Shown here: positions 1 through 6,968 of the stretch, in pieces
Numbering within the stretch: the stretch's first letter is position 1
Layout of the letters: each line of letters opens with the position of its first letter
Source of the DNA: Syntrophomonas sp. UBA5314
GTDB taxonomy: Bacteria > Bacillota > Syntrophomonadia > Syntrophomonadales > Syntrophomonadaceae
NCBI GenBank assembly: GCA_002410325.1
Contig: DHRK01000066.1
Span: 19,069-30,033 of the forward strand
Direction: 5' to 3'
DNA length: 10,965 nucleotides
The notes under the pieces: generated by a model
The model's input: only the letters and a program-made list of their open reading frames with translations
What the model was told of the DNA's origin: nothing
Databases searched by the model: none
Made by a program: the position numbers and the translations under genes

Positions 1-312
1 GGAGTCCTGTCCCCAGTTGCTCATATTGGTGATCAGGCCGCTTTTGGCATCCACCCGGACGTAGAATTCCCCATAGGGCGCTTCAATGGCCCGCCAGGAT
101 AAGACCCAGGCGGCCTGTCCGTAATTGGCTTCATAATTGGAAGAAAATTCTTTATAAGCTTCAGGGATAGAGAAGTTCTCTTTAACCAGGTTGATGGATT
201 CCTCCAGGCTCAGGTTCGGTTTTTCCGCGGCCAGTGACGAGCCGGGCAGCCCGATCACAGTCAGAATGGTCAGCATTAAGACCGCCAGGCCCAACCGGCA
301 ATACCGTATCAT
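1..312 (-). CDS. Secreted YcdB/YcdC-like (PepSY-related) domain protein, N-terminal part
   Basis: The 104 codons present run off the left edge, so only the N-terminus is seen. The start ATG at 312-310 is preceded by GAGGGG about 8 nt upstream. Residues 1-29 form a classic signal peptide: MIRYCR, then a hydrophobic core, then a SLAA cleavage-like site. After it come LSLEESINLVKENF, a stretch rich in aromatic residues (AAWVLSW) and APYGEFYVRVDAKSGLITNM. That order, helix followed by 'W..W' and 'VRVDA.TG.I', resembles YcdB/YcdC (DUF4901) and PepSY-type repeats of Gram-positive cell-surface or S-layer proteins. The function of such domains is not well established; inhibition of a protease or wall attachment has been proposed for relatives. 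It lies downstream of the adk terminator and is probably a separate transcription unit. The secreted nature is quite sure, the family moderately so. Confidence 0.7.
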   Translation of the reverse strand, partial: MIRYCRLGLAVLMLTILTVIGLPGSSLAAEKPNLSLEESINLVKENFSIPEAYKEFSSNYEANYGQAAWVLSWRAIEAPYGEFYVRVDAKSGLITNMSNWGQDS

Positions 313-539
313 AATATCATCCCCTCTTCAAATAATGTGCTGCATTGCCGTTTATACTGAATTATCCCCCCTTTTAAAGCCCTAAATGGAACATCCCCGG
401 TCGGGCTCTTACATACATTTGGCTCGTATTCCTGTGAATGCTACTAATGATATGCTGAAGCCGGCTAAAATCTTGCACCGCCTGGCTCCGGGTGTTAACT
501 AAATTTTACTGAAAATATTACTTATTTGGAAAAGAAAAT

Positions 540-568
540 AAAAGAGCCGCCCCCGGGGCGGCTCTTTT
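540..568 (-). terminator. Rho-independent terminator after adk
   Basis: GAGCCGCCCC (544-553) and GGGGCGGCTC (555-564) are perfect inverted copies separated by one base, and AAAA/TTTT on the outside extend the stem to 14 bp. In the minus-strand RNA the GC stem is followed by UUUUAUUUUCUUUU, and the hairpin begins about 10 nt after the adk stop. It therefore ends the hppA-orf-adk direction. The A/T flanks are nearly symmetric, so it could also stop plus-strand transcripts. Confidence 0.9.
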
Positions 569-578
569 TAACAGGCCT

Positions 579-1229
579 CTACCGGAATTCATCCAAAATG
601 GCTTTAACGTCAGCAAAAACCGTCTGGCTGTCCCTATTCCCGTCAATATAGTGGAGCATTTTTTTATCCCGGTAGTAAATCAGAAGCGGAGAGCTCTGTT
701 CGGTATATACCAGAAGGCGCTCGATCAAAGTGGTCGCCTGGTCGTCTTTACGCTGAACCAGCTCCTGGCCGCACTTGTCGCATACCCCGTGCTGTTTAGG
801 CGGGTTGCTTAGCAGGTTGTAAACCGTCTTGCATTCCGTACAGCTTACCCTTCCCGCCACTCTCTCTATTAGGGTTTCATCCGGAACAGCTATATTCAGC
901 ACCGCGTCAATGCCGCCGTCCAGGCTGCTCAAGACCGCTTCCAGCGCGTCGGCCTGGACTACCGTGCGGGGAAAACCGTCTAATAGGAACCCGTTCCGGC
1001 AGTCAGGATTGGCCAGCCTTTGGGCTACTATACCGATAGTCACTTCATCCGGAACCAGCTTGCCCCGCTCCATGTACTTTTGAGCCTCCCGCCCTAAAGG
1101 CGTTTTATCGGCCAGGGCCTCGCGGAACATATCGCCGGTGGAAATGTGTACTATCGGGTAGTTTTCTTTAATCATATCCGCTTGGGTTCCCTTGCCTGCT
1201 CCAGGAGGTCCCATAAGAATAATATTCAT
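579..1229 (-). CDS. adk: Adenylate kinase, zinc-binding LID type
   Basis: This enzyme catalyses ATP + AMP to 2 ADP in the cytoplasm. The 216 residues match the usual length for the long bacterial form. The P-loop GPPGAGKGT is at residues 7-15, the AMP-binding segment with HISTGDMFR is around 28-36, LLDGFPRT is at 82-89, and the LID domain (about 126-163) carries C130-x2-C133 and C150-x2-C153. The four cysteines are the structural zinc site typical of Gram-positive adenylate kinases. The ATG at 1229 has GGAGGATGAGATC just upstream, a strong ribosome binding site. In many Firmicutes adk lies in the ribosomal spc operon beside secY and map; here it follows hppA and a small ORF and is closed by a strong terminator. 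The position suggests either a relocated gene or an extra copy, plausibly tied to recycling AMP made by the acyl-CoA ligase upstream. The identification is firm; the role in this cluster is inference. Confidence 0.97.
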   Translation of the reverse strand: MNIILMGPPGAGKGTQADMIKENYPIVHISTGDMFREALADKTPLGREAQKYMERGKLVPDEVTIGIVAQRLANPDCRNGFLLDGFPRTVVQADALEAVLSSLDGGIDAVLNIAVPDETLIERVAGRVSCTECKTVYNLLSNPPKQHGVCDKCGQELVQRKDDQATTLIERLLVYTEQSSPLLIYYRDKKMLHYIDGNRDSQTVFADVKAILDEFR

Positions 1230-1267
1230 GATCTCATCCTCCCTAAATCCGTCTTGAGCAACCGGCC

Positions 1268-1287
1268 GGGCATTGCTTTAATGCCTG
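1268..1287 (-). other. Small hairpin in the gap before adk
   Basis: GGCATT-GCTTT-AATGCC (1269-1285) can form a 6-bp stem with a 5-nt loop in the 104-nt gap between the small ORF and adk. No T-tract follows on either strand, so it is not a standard terminator. It could be an RNA-processing or stability element, or chance. Confidence 0.3.
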
Positions 1288-1333
1288 TCGAACCCGGGCC
1301 AATCGCATGGCCATCGCCCCATCCCCCATCGAT

Positions 1334-1660
1334 TTACAGGCACCCGGCATACGTATCATCATATATGGATCTCTGACTGATAAAGGTGCGCCCTCCCTTT
1401 GACTTTACCCATTTACGGTAGGTGGCGTCGCCCAGACAGGTGATGACCGTCAGGCGGGCGCCATCCCGCACGGCGACCACGGAAATGCCATAGTGTTTGA
1501 TTTCGGTGCAATTGTCCTTATTGTTCGGCTTGCCGCAGACTATTTTGCCTGTTTTAGCGATCTCGCCCAGTTTCTTTACGATCTCCTGGTCAGAAGCAGA
1601 GAAATCAAAGGTTCTCTCCCGGTACCGCTTTATGGCATGTTTGGTAACTGTTACAGACAC
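1334..1660 (-). CDS. Small uncharacterised protein, 108 aa
   Basis: I do not recognise this protein with certainty. It is read from a GTG start at 1660-1658; upstream is a modest GGATGGTGG purine-rich site, and no better start is visible in frame. The product is basic and soluble, without a signal peptide or membrane segment. Near the N-terminus it has TKHAIKRYRERTFDF, then an acidic helical part, a short Cys-containing piece (VCGKPNNKDNC) and a strand-rich C-terminal half (ISVVAVRDGARLTVITCLGD) ending in a basic tail. The 'HA..RY.ER' opening followed by beta strands recalls small RelE-like or DUF4258-like proteins, but the resemblance is weak. It lies 63 nt after hppA and 104 nt before adk on the same strand, so it is probably co-transcribed with them. 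That the ORF is real is likely, from its length, position and lack of any competing ORF; its function is unknown. Confidence 0.6.
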   Translation of the reverse strand: MSVTVTKHAIKRYRERTFDFSASDQEIVKKLGEIAKTGKIVCGKPNNKDNCTEIKHYGISVVAVRDGARLTVITCLGDATYRKWVKSKGGRTFISQRSIYDDTYAGCL

Positions 1661-1723
1661 TTTAATCCACCATCCTCGCTGGCGGGCAGTTGTTCTAACC
1701 CATCTGCCCGCTGACCCCTTCGC

Positions 1724-4156
1724 CTAAACCGGTATTCTCATCTTGTAGAAGGAGCGCCACACAAAGAACAGTGCGACTATGAGAAATACCCCGCCCACCC
1801 AGGTTGCCATTGAGCTAAAGGCGGGGGAAATCGCGATCTCCATAGCCAGCAAGCCAAACAGGGTGGTGAATTTTATGATGGGGTTCATAGCCACCGATGA
1901 GGTGTCCTTGAAGGGATCGCCTACCGTGTCGCCCACTACCGTGGCTTCATGTAAAGGCGTCCCTTTTTCCTGCAGATCAACCTCGACCACTTTTTTGGCG
2001 TTGTCCCAGCAGCCGCCGCTGTTGGCCATAAACACGGCCTGAAACAGGCCGAAAACCGCTATCGATATCAGGTAGGATACAAACAGGGATACCGCCAGTT
2101 CACCGCTGGCACCCCCCCGGGGCGCGGCCAGGCAGGAAAAGGCCAGGGTGAAAGAAAATATGGCAATGAAGATATTGAACATGCCCTGCTGAGCATACTG
2201 GGTGCATATCTTCACCACTTCTTTGGACTTCTCGGTAGCCGCCTTTTGACTGGCGTTATCATCCAGCTGGATATTCTTTTTAATATACTCCACCGCCCGG
2301 TAAGCACCGGTGGTTACCGCCTGGGTGGAAGCGCCGGTAAACCAGTAGATGATGGAACCGCCGGCTATCAGGCCGAAAATGGTGTAGGGGTTTAACAGGG
2401 TCAAAATCTGTTCCGGCTGCACTCCCAGGACATTCTTTATTACCAGGATCAAGGAAAAGATCATGGTGGTGGCGCCAACCACCGCGGTCCCGATCAACAC
2501 CGGTTTGGCCGTGGCTTTAAAGGTATTGCCCGCTCCGTCATTGGCTTCCAGGTAATGTTTGGCTTTATCGAAATCGGGCTGAAAACCGAAATCATGCTTG
2601 ATGCTCTCGGAGACATCCGGGAGTTCTTCAATCAGGGAAAGCTCATAAATGGATTGCGCGTTGTCGGTCACCGGTCCATAGCTATCCACCGCAATGGTTA
2701 CCGGCCCCATGCCCAGCATGCCGAAAGCCACCAGCCCGAAGGCAAATATGGATGGATAGATCATAATGCTGGAAAGCCCATAACCGCTCGCCAGGTAGGC
2801 AATGAACATCAGGGCCATAAAGACCATGCCGATCCAGAAAGAGCTGAAATTGCCGGCTACCAGGCCGGACAGGATATTGAGTGAAGAACCGCCCTCCCGT
2901 GAAGCTTTAACCACCTCGGCTACATGCTTAGAGCTGGGGCTGGTAAATATTTTGGTAAACTCCGGAATCACAGCCGCTCCCAGGGTGCCGCAGCTTATAA
3001 TGACGGACAGGACCAGCCACAGTTTCTGCAGTTCGGCGGGGGCTCCCGAGCCCGGGCCCAGCATTAAATAGCTGACTATGAAAGTTACCGCGATGGAGAG
3101 GATAGAGGTTATCCAGACCAGGCTGGTTAAGGGTTTTTCAAAATCGAAGTCATCCTGGCTGCCGAAGCGCATCTGACTGAGAGTCCGGTTAATATAGAAG
3201 GAGCCGATCGAGGTCAGAATCATCAAGACGCGCATGACAAATATCCAGGTAAGCAGGATGCCGGTCAGCGCGGGCTGCACGGCCAGCACGATAAAGGATA
3301 TGAGGGCCACCCCGGTAACGCCATAGGTTTCAAATCCGTCGGCGGTCGGTCCCACGCTGTCCCCGGCATTGTCACCGGTGCAGTCCGCAATGACTCCAGG
3401 ATTGCGCGGATCGTCTTCCTTGATGCCGAAGACGATCTTCATCAGGTCCGAGCCGATGTCGGCGATCTTGGTAAAAATGCCGCCGGCGATGCGCAGGGCG
3501 CTGGCCCCCAGGGATTCACCCACCGCAAAACCGATAAAGCTGGCCCCGGCCAGTTCGCGCGGAACGAAGAGCAGGATCATGAGCATCATGATCAATTCCA
3601 CGCAGACCAGCAGGACGCCTATGCTCATTCCGGCATCCAGGGCAATGTTCAGAAGCTTGAGCGGCCTGGTCTCCAGGGAAGCAAAGGCCGTCCGGCTGTT
3701 GGCCAGGGTGTTCATGCGAATGCCATACCAGGCCACGCAGTAAGAGCCCAGAATTCCTATGATAGTCCAACCCAGGATCAACAACACTCCGCCCAGGGAT
3801 TGGTGCTGCAAAAACCCGAAGTAAAAGGCGATGCATACCCCGATAAAAGCAAACAGCAATCCCAGGAGTTTGCCCTGCTGCAGGAGATAGGTCTTGCAGG
3901 TTTCATAAATGGTGTCAGCCACATCCAGCATGGACTGGTGCGCTTTCAGATTTTTTACCTTCATAAACTGATACAAACCGAACACCATACCCAGAACGCA
4001 GACCACGATGCCGTATCCCAGCAACTGGTTGTGCCCCGGGGCCAGAGCCGGGATTTTTAGATCGGCTTCGCTGGCCAAGGCCAGGGCCGGCGCTGCCAGC
4101 AGCATGGCTAAACCGAGTAATGCGCCCGGCACTGCTTTACTTTTCAGTGCATTCAT
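1724..4156 (-). CDS. hppA: Membrane-bound ion-pumping inorganic pyrophosphatase
   Basis: This integral membrane protein hydrolyses PPi and uses the energy to pump H+ (or Na+) out of the cytoplasm. At 810 residues it is longer than most family members. Residues 1-30 look like a signal peptide (a hydrophobic stretch ending ALALASEA), followed by many hydrophobic segments. The PPi/Mg2+ site motifs are all present: EDDPRNP with GDNAGD (247-266), DSYGPVTDNA (491-500), ANSGGCWDNAKK (711-722) and VVGDTVGDPFKDTS (740-753). GNTFKA (543-548) has lysine at 547, the position where Lys marks K+-independent enzymes and Ala marks K+-dependent ones. The first loop reads GDNAGDSVGPTADGFETYG, whereas common enzymes have GDNVGDCAGMAADLFETY; this pattern fits the divergent, Na+-inhibited H+-pumping subfamily described from Chlorobium and Cellulomonas. 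The ribosome binding site before the ATG is weak. It probably scavenges PPi made by the upstream ligase. The family is certain, the subfamily less so. Confidence 0.96.
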   Translation of the reverse strand: MNALKSKAVPGALLGLAMLLAAPALALASEADLKIPALAPGHNQLLGYGIVVCVLGMVFGLYQFMKVKNLKAHQSMLDVADTIYETCKTYLLQQGKLLGLLFAFIGVCIAFYFGFLQHQSLGGVLLILGWTIIGILGSYCVAWYGIRMNTLANSRTAFASLETRPLKLLNIALDAGMSIGVLLVCVELIMMLMILLFVPRELAGASFIGFAVGESLGASALRIAGGIFTKIADIGSDLMKIVFGIKEDDPRNPGVIADCTGDNAGDSVGPTADGFETYGVTGVALISFIVLAVQPALTGILLTWIFVMRVLMILTSIGSFYINRTLSQMRFGSQDDFDFEKPLTSLVWITSILSIAVTFIVSYLMLGPGSGAPAELQKLWLVLSVIISCGTLGAAVIPEFTKIFTSPSSKHVAEVVKASREGGSSLNILSGLVAGNFSSFWIGMVFMALMFIAYLASGYGLSSIMIYPSIFAFGLVAFGMLGMGPVTIAVDSYGPVTDNAQSIYELSLIEELPDVSESIKHDFGFQPDFDKAKHYLEANDGAGNTFKATAKPVLIGTAVVGATTMIFSLILVIKNVLGVQPEQILTLLNPYTIFGLIAGGSIIYWFTGASTQAVTTGAYRAVEYIKKNIQLDDNASQKAATEKSKEVVKICTQYAQQGMFNIFIAIFSFTLAFSCLAAPRGGASGELAVSLFVSYLISIAVFGLFQAVFMANSGGCWDNAKKVVEVDLQEKGTPLHEATVVGDTVGDPFKDTSSVAMNPIIKFTTLFGLLAMEIAISPAFSSMATWVGGVFLIVALFFVWRSFYKMRIPV

Positions 4157-4193
4157 ATTTAATCAACCACTTTCTTAAGTCTTAAGGTATTGA

Positions 4194-4282
4194 GACCGGC
4201 TGTTGGTGCTACCCCCTATAACCCGAGGAATCATCCTTTTTATCGTATATTACTGGATTGCCATCCTCACCAACAGCCGGTC
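4194..4282 (-). promoter_or_regulatory. 15-bp inverted repeat enclosing two small hairpins, hppA leader
   Basis: GACCGGCTGTTGGTG (4194-4208) is matched perfectly by CACCAACAGCCGGTC (4268-4282), enclosing 59 nt. On the minus strand the enclosed RNA can form GGAU-GGCA-AUCC and AGGA-UGAU-UCCU, so the whole would be a long closing stem with two arms, resembling a structured leader RNA. It ends about 38 nt before the hppA ATG. No known riboswitch consensus that I checked (fluoride, c-di-AMP, c-di-GMP, T-box, SAM, TPP) fits convincingly. A transposon-derived terminal repeat is an alternative, although I see no target-site duplication. Confidence 0.55.
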
Positions 4283-4331
4283 CGCCGGATGAATACGGTA
4301 TGTCCAGATCCCTTTTATTGTATATTTACGG
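4233..4331. repeat. Imperfect 24-nt direct repeat, 75 bp apart
   Basis: Copies at 4233-4256 and 4308-4331 agree at 19 of 24 positions, with 17 of the first 19 identical. The shared core reads ATCC-TTTTAT-GTATATT on the plus strand. One copy is inside the inverted repeat and the other is just upstream of it in the hppA direction. They may be two binding sites for one protein, two A/T-rich promoter cores or a local duplication. Confidence 0.5.
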
Positions 4332-4492
4332 AACTAGTGCTATTCTTAAACATAGCGTTTTTCCGGTTAACCATTTGCGGTCCCGGCCCGGGAATTCTTC
4401 CCTGAGGCTTCCCACAAACCCGGGTTTGGTAGCTTCCCGGGTCGAGATCGCGATTTATTTTCGGGTTACGGTTAGCCGGTTAAGGTAAAATC

Positions 4493-6094
4493 CTAATTGT
4501 TTTCCCGCAAAACTCCTTTTTGCACCTTGCCGGTGGCATTGCGCGGGATCTGAGCGATCACCTCGACGAATTCCGGGATCTTGTATTTGGCTATTCTTTC
4601 TTTCAAATAGTCCTTCATTTCGTCCTCAGTAAGAGTCTGGCCCTCGCGGGGCACTATATAGGCTTTTACCCTTTCGCCCAGGGCCTGGTCGGGAACGCCG
4701 ATCACCGCTACTTCCAGCACCTTGGGATGCTGTTCAATAACGATCTCGATTTCCCGGGGATAGATGTTTTCTCCACCGCGGTTGATCATATCTTTCTTGC
4801 GGTCGACAATATAGATGTAGCCGTCTTCATCCATATAACCCACGTCGCCGGTGTGCAGCCAGCCATTCTTTATGGTTTTGGCGCTTTCTTCCGGCTTGTT
4901 GAGATAGCCCAGCATGTTCATATCACCAAAGGTGCATATTTCTCCTCTTTCGCCCTGGGGCAGGATGTTGTTGTCGTCATCCATGATCTCGATCGGCTGA
5001 TTGGGGATGGCGGGGCCGATCGAACCGGGTTTGGTTTTGCCCAGGGGCGGGTTGCAGGTGGACAGCCCGGTTACCTCGGTGAGCCCGTAGCCCTCCAGAA
5101 TGTCGACCCCGAATTTGGCCTTGACTCCCTTGATCAGTTCGACCGGCAGAGGCGCCGCGCCGCAGACACAGGTTCTCAGTTTGAGCCTGGACATGTCGAT
5201 ATCTTCAGGGTTGGTGCTGTCGTGGACATAGGATATCATCGCCGGGACCACCATAGCCGTGGTTACGCCGTTTTCAATGATGGCCGGCCAGAAGTCGGAA
5301 GGTGAGTACTGCTTCCTGATGCAGACGGTCTGGCCTGCATAAGCCCAGGGATAGGTCCATACGCAAAGGGGATTGGTATGGTACATGGGCATGATGATCA
5401 TGCATACATCGTCCTGGGCGCAGATGCCGGTGCTGATCCAGGATTTGCATACGGCCAGTTCAGCCCGGTTGGGAAGCAGGATTCCCTTGGGGGAGCCGGT
5501 GGTTCCCGAGGAATAGAGCAGCAATGCCGGATCTTCCGGCCCCTGGGCCACCAACGCCTCGTCATCCGGGTATTTGGCCAGGATGTCGGCCAGGGTCTGT
5601 TCGGCGATGTTCTGACCATGGTCTTCTCCGGTGGCCACTTCAATCACGATGGTCTTATGCCCGGCCAGAGCCACCCCGGCGGCAAAGTCCTTCATAAATT
5701 CGCTGTGCACAAAGCACACCTTGGGCTTGGAATCATCGAGCACATAGGCTATTTCAGGGCCTTTCAGCGAATAGTTCACGGCTCCGGCACAGGCTCCTAA
5801 TTTCTGAGTGCCAAAGGTAGTGTAATAGATCTCCGGTGCGTTCCTGACCATTATGGAGACGATGTCTCCTTTGCCAACGCCCTTTTCTTTTAAATAATTG
5901 GCCACCCGGTTGGCCTGCGCGTTGGTCTGGGCATAGCTAATGTTCTGATCGTAATATTTTACATATATCTTGTTCGGGTTTTCCTGGACCCTGGTGTAGA
6001 ACATCTCGGCCAGGCTGTCAAAATTTAACTTTCTGCCCTGCATAAAATCCCACTGGTCTAAAGGCTTGGTGGGGTATACGAAATTGCTTGCCAT
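4493..6094 (-). CDS. AMP-forming acyl-CoA synthetase (class I adenylate-forming ligase)
   Basis: This cytoplasmic enzyme activates a carboxylic acid: acid + ATP + CoA to acyl-CoA + AMP + PPi, by way of an acyl-adenylate. The 533 residues fit the medium/long-chain fatty acid and aromatic acid ligases. Core motifs run in order: YSSGTTGSPKG (194-204, phosphate loop), GYGLTE (335-340), GWLHTGD (411-417), the hinge DRKKDMINRGGENIYP (431-446) and PRNATGKVQK (517-526), with K523 the conserved adenylation lysine. No signal peptide or membrane segment is seen. The ATG at 6094 follows an almost ideal AAGGAGGT site. It is the third gene of an operon, 40 nt after the hydrolase, and is likely driven by the sigma-54 promoter at 8523-8537. 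Substrate cannot be read from sequence; beside a 4-hydroxybutyryl-CoA dehydratase relative, a 4-hydroxy acid is a reasonable guess. Its products AMP and PPi match the enzymes encoded further downstream. Confidence 0.93.
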   Translation of the reverse strand: MASNFVYPTKPLDQWDFMQGRKLNFDSLAEMFYTRVQENPNKIYVKYYDQNISYAQTNAQANRVANYLKEKGVGKGDIVSIMVRNAPEIYYTTFGTQKLGACAGAVNYSLKGPEIAYVLDDSKPKVCFVHSEFMKDFAAGVALAGHKTIVIEVATGEDHGQNIAEQTLADILAKYPDDEALVAQGPEDPALLLYSSGTTGSPKGILLPNRAELAVCKSWISTGICAQDDVCMIIMPMYHTNPLCVWTYPWAYAGQTVCIRKQYSPSDFWPAIIENGVTTAMVVPAMISYVHDSTNPEDIDMSRLKLRTCVCGAAPLPVELIKGVKAKFGVDILEGYGLTEVTGLSTCNPPLGKTKPGSIGPAIPNQPIEIMDDDNNILPQGERGEICTFGDMNMLGYLNKPEESAKTIKNGWLHTGDVGYMDEDGYIYIVDRKKDMINRGGENIYPREIEIVIEQHPKVLEVAVIGVPDQALGERVKAYIVPREGQTLTEDEMKDYLKERIAKYKIPEFVEVIAQIPRNATGKVQKGVLRENN

Positions 6095-6134
6095 AATTTT
6101 AACCTCCTTTTTTCAACAGACATTGCGGCAAAGA

Positions 6135-6929
6135 TTATTTTTCGGGAAACACTCTCCTGACCAGGCTCGGGTCGTGGCCGGGTAAAATATGGCTGCGGCT
6201 GCCGGCTATGGACAGAACCCGCCAAACGCTGTTGTACCATTCACTGAGGTCGGTATGGATCCCGGGCGGATAGAAGGCATGATCCGGCTGGGGGGTACAG
6301 TTAATGGTGGCCCCCATGGAATCTACGAAGCTTTCCAGTTCGGGATGCAAATTGACCTGTAAATAGCAGAGGTCTCCGGAAATAACATATTTGCCGTCAC
6401 TGGTATTAACGACTATGGCCTGCTGGCCTTTGGTGTGGCCGGGAACACAGATCACGTTTACGCCGTCGGCTACTTCATAACCGTCGTCGGCCAATATCAG
6501 GTCGTATTTCTCCAGTTGTCCTAAAAGGTCGGTTAAATAAACGGCTCTTTGCAGGGGCAGGGGTGCTTTGGCATATTCCCATTCTTTCTTTTGCAGAATA
6601 AACCGGGCATTGGGGAACAGGGAAATATTAGCGGCATGATCAAAATGCATATGAGTAATGATAACGATGTCGATGTCTTCGGGTTTTAGACCGATTTCAG
6701 CCAGGGCTTTGATCATACCCCGGGGCCCGCTTCCGGAAAGGGGAAATCCATGATAGTTTTCACTTTCCAGCACTCCGGTATCGACCAATATCTTTTGGGA
6801 GCCGCCTTCCAGGTAAAAGGCTAAAACCGGGACAGTCAGCGGAGTGATCAGGTCGCACATCTGGGTCACCACCGCCTTGATGGCAGTGATCTGAGCAACC
6901 TCTAAAGGTCTGATCCTGTATTCCGTCAT
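6135..6929 (-). CDS. Metallo-beta-lactamase-fold hydrolase, N-acyl-homoserine-lactonase-like
   Basis: A 264-residue dinuclear-metal hydrolase. The full metal set is visible: HMHFDH (H93, H95, D97, H98), H165 in VPGHTKG, D186 in SGDLCY and H252 in LPGHDP. The length, the ILVDTG strand (47-52) and the final LPGHDP resemble the AHL/gamma-lactone lactonase branch (AiiA, AttM/BlcC), in which a lactone ring is opened to a hydroxy acid. There is no signal peptide, so it should be cytoplasmic. The ATG at 6929 has an AGGGAGGT site. Its leader (GGAGGTTCAAAATTATG) is nearly the same as that of the ligase (GGAGGTTAAAATTATG). It is the middle gene of three, 39 nt after the dehydratase gene. In this setting it could hydrolyse a gamma-lactone to the acid used by the ligase. 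Thioesterase or glyoxalase-II-like activity is also possible, because this fold is catalytically broad. The fold is sure; the substrate is inference. Confidence 0.9.
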   Translation of the reverse strand: MTEYRIRPLEVAQITAIKAVVTQMCDLITPLTVPVLAFYLEGGSQKILVDTGVLESENYHGFPLSGSGPRGMIKALAEIGLKPEDIDIVIITHMHFDHAANISLFPNARFILQKKEWEYAKAPLPLQRAVYLTDLLGQLEKYDLILADDGYEVADGVNVICVPGHTKGQQAIVVNTSDGKYVISGDLCYLQVNLHPELESFVDSMGATINCTPQPDHAFYPPGIHTDLSEWYNSVWRVLSIAGSRSHILPGHDPSLVRRVFPEK

Positions 6930-6968
6930 AATTTTGAACCTCCCTTTTTATCTAACGGCAATAACCAG

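Larger units (their letters stand above)
4157..4492 (-). other. Gene-free leader and spacer upstream of hppA
   Basis: This 336-nt stretch lies between the acyl-CoA ligase stop and the hppA start, both on the minus strand. No convincing ORF is present. It holds a 15-bp perfect inverted repeat, a 24-nt direct repeat and several short GC-rich palindromes (CCCGGG at 4387, 4420 and 4436, with an 8-bp inverted pair CCCGGGAA/TTCCCGGG). I see no hairpin with a T-tract after the ligase gene, so read-through into hppA cannot be excluded. A promoter for hppA probably lies here, but I could not find a well-spaced -35/-10 pair. Confidence 0.6.

Noticed and set aside
191..385. 64-codon plus-strand ORF at the left edge
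   Set aside because: Antisense to the signal-peptide gene, which has a good ribosome site and sensible protein features.
4194..4282. Fluoride riboswitch or T-box in the hppA leader
   Set aside because: GATGATTCCT and AGGGGGTAGCACC look superficially like fragments of these families, but the required order of stems and conserved bases is absent.
4339..4362. GCTAT/ATAGC hairpin followed by a short T run on the plus strand
   Set aside because: The stem is only 5 bp and A/T-rich, and no plus-strand gene ends here.
4381..4492. Terminator after the ligase gene
   Set aside because: GC-rich palindromes are present but none is followed by a T-tract on the minus strand.
4520..5305. 261-codon plus-strand ORF inside the ligase gene
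   Set aside because: It is antisense to a gene with all adenylate-forming motifs and has no recognisable domain or ribosome site; a codon-bias shadow.
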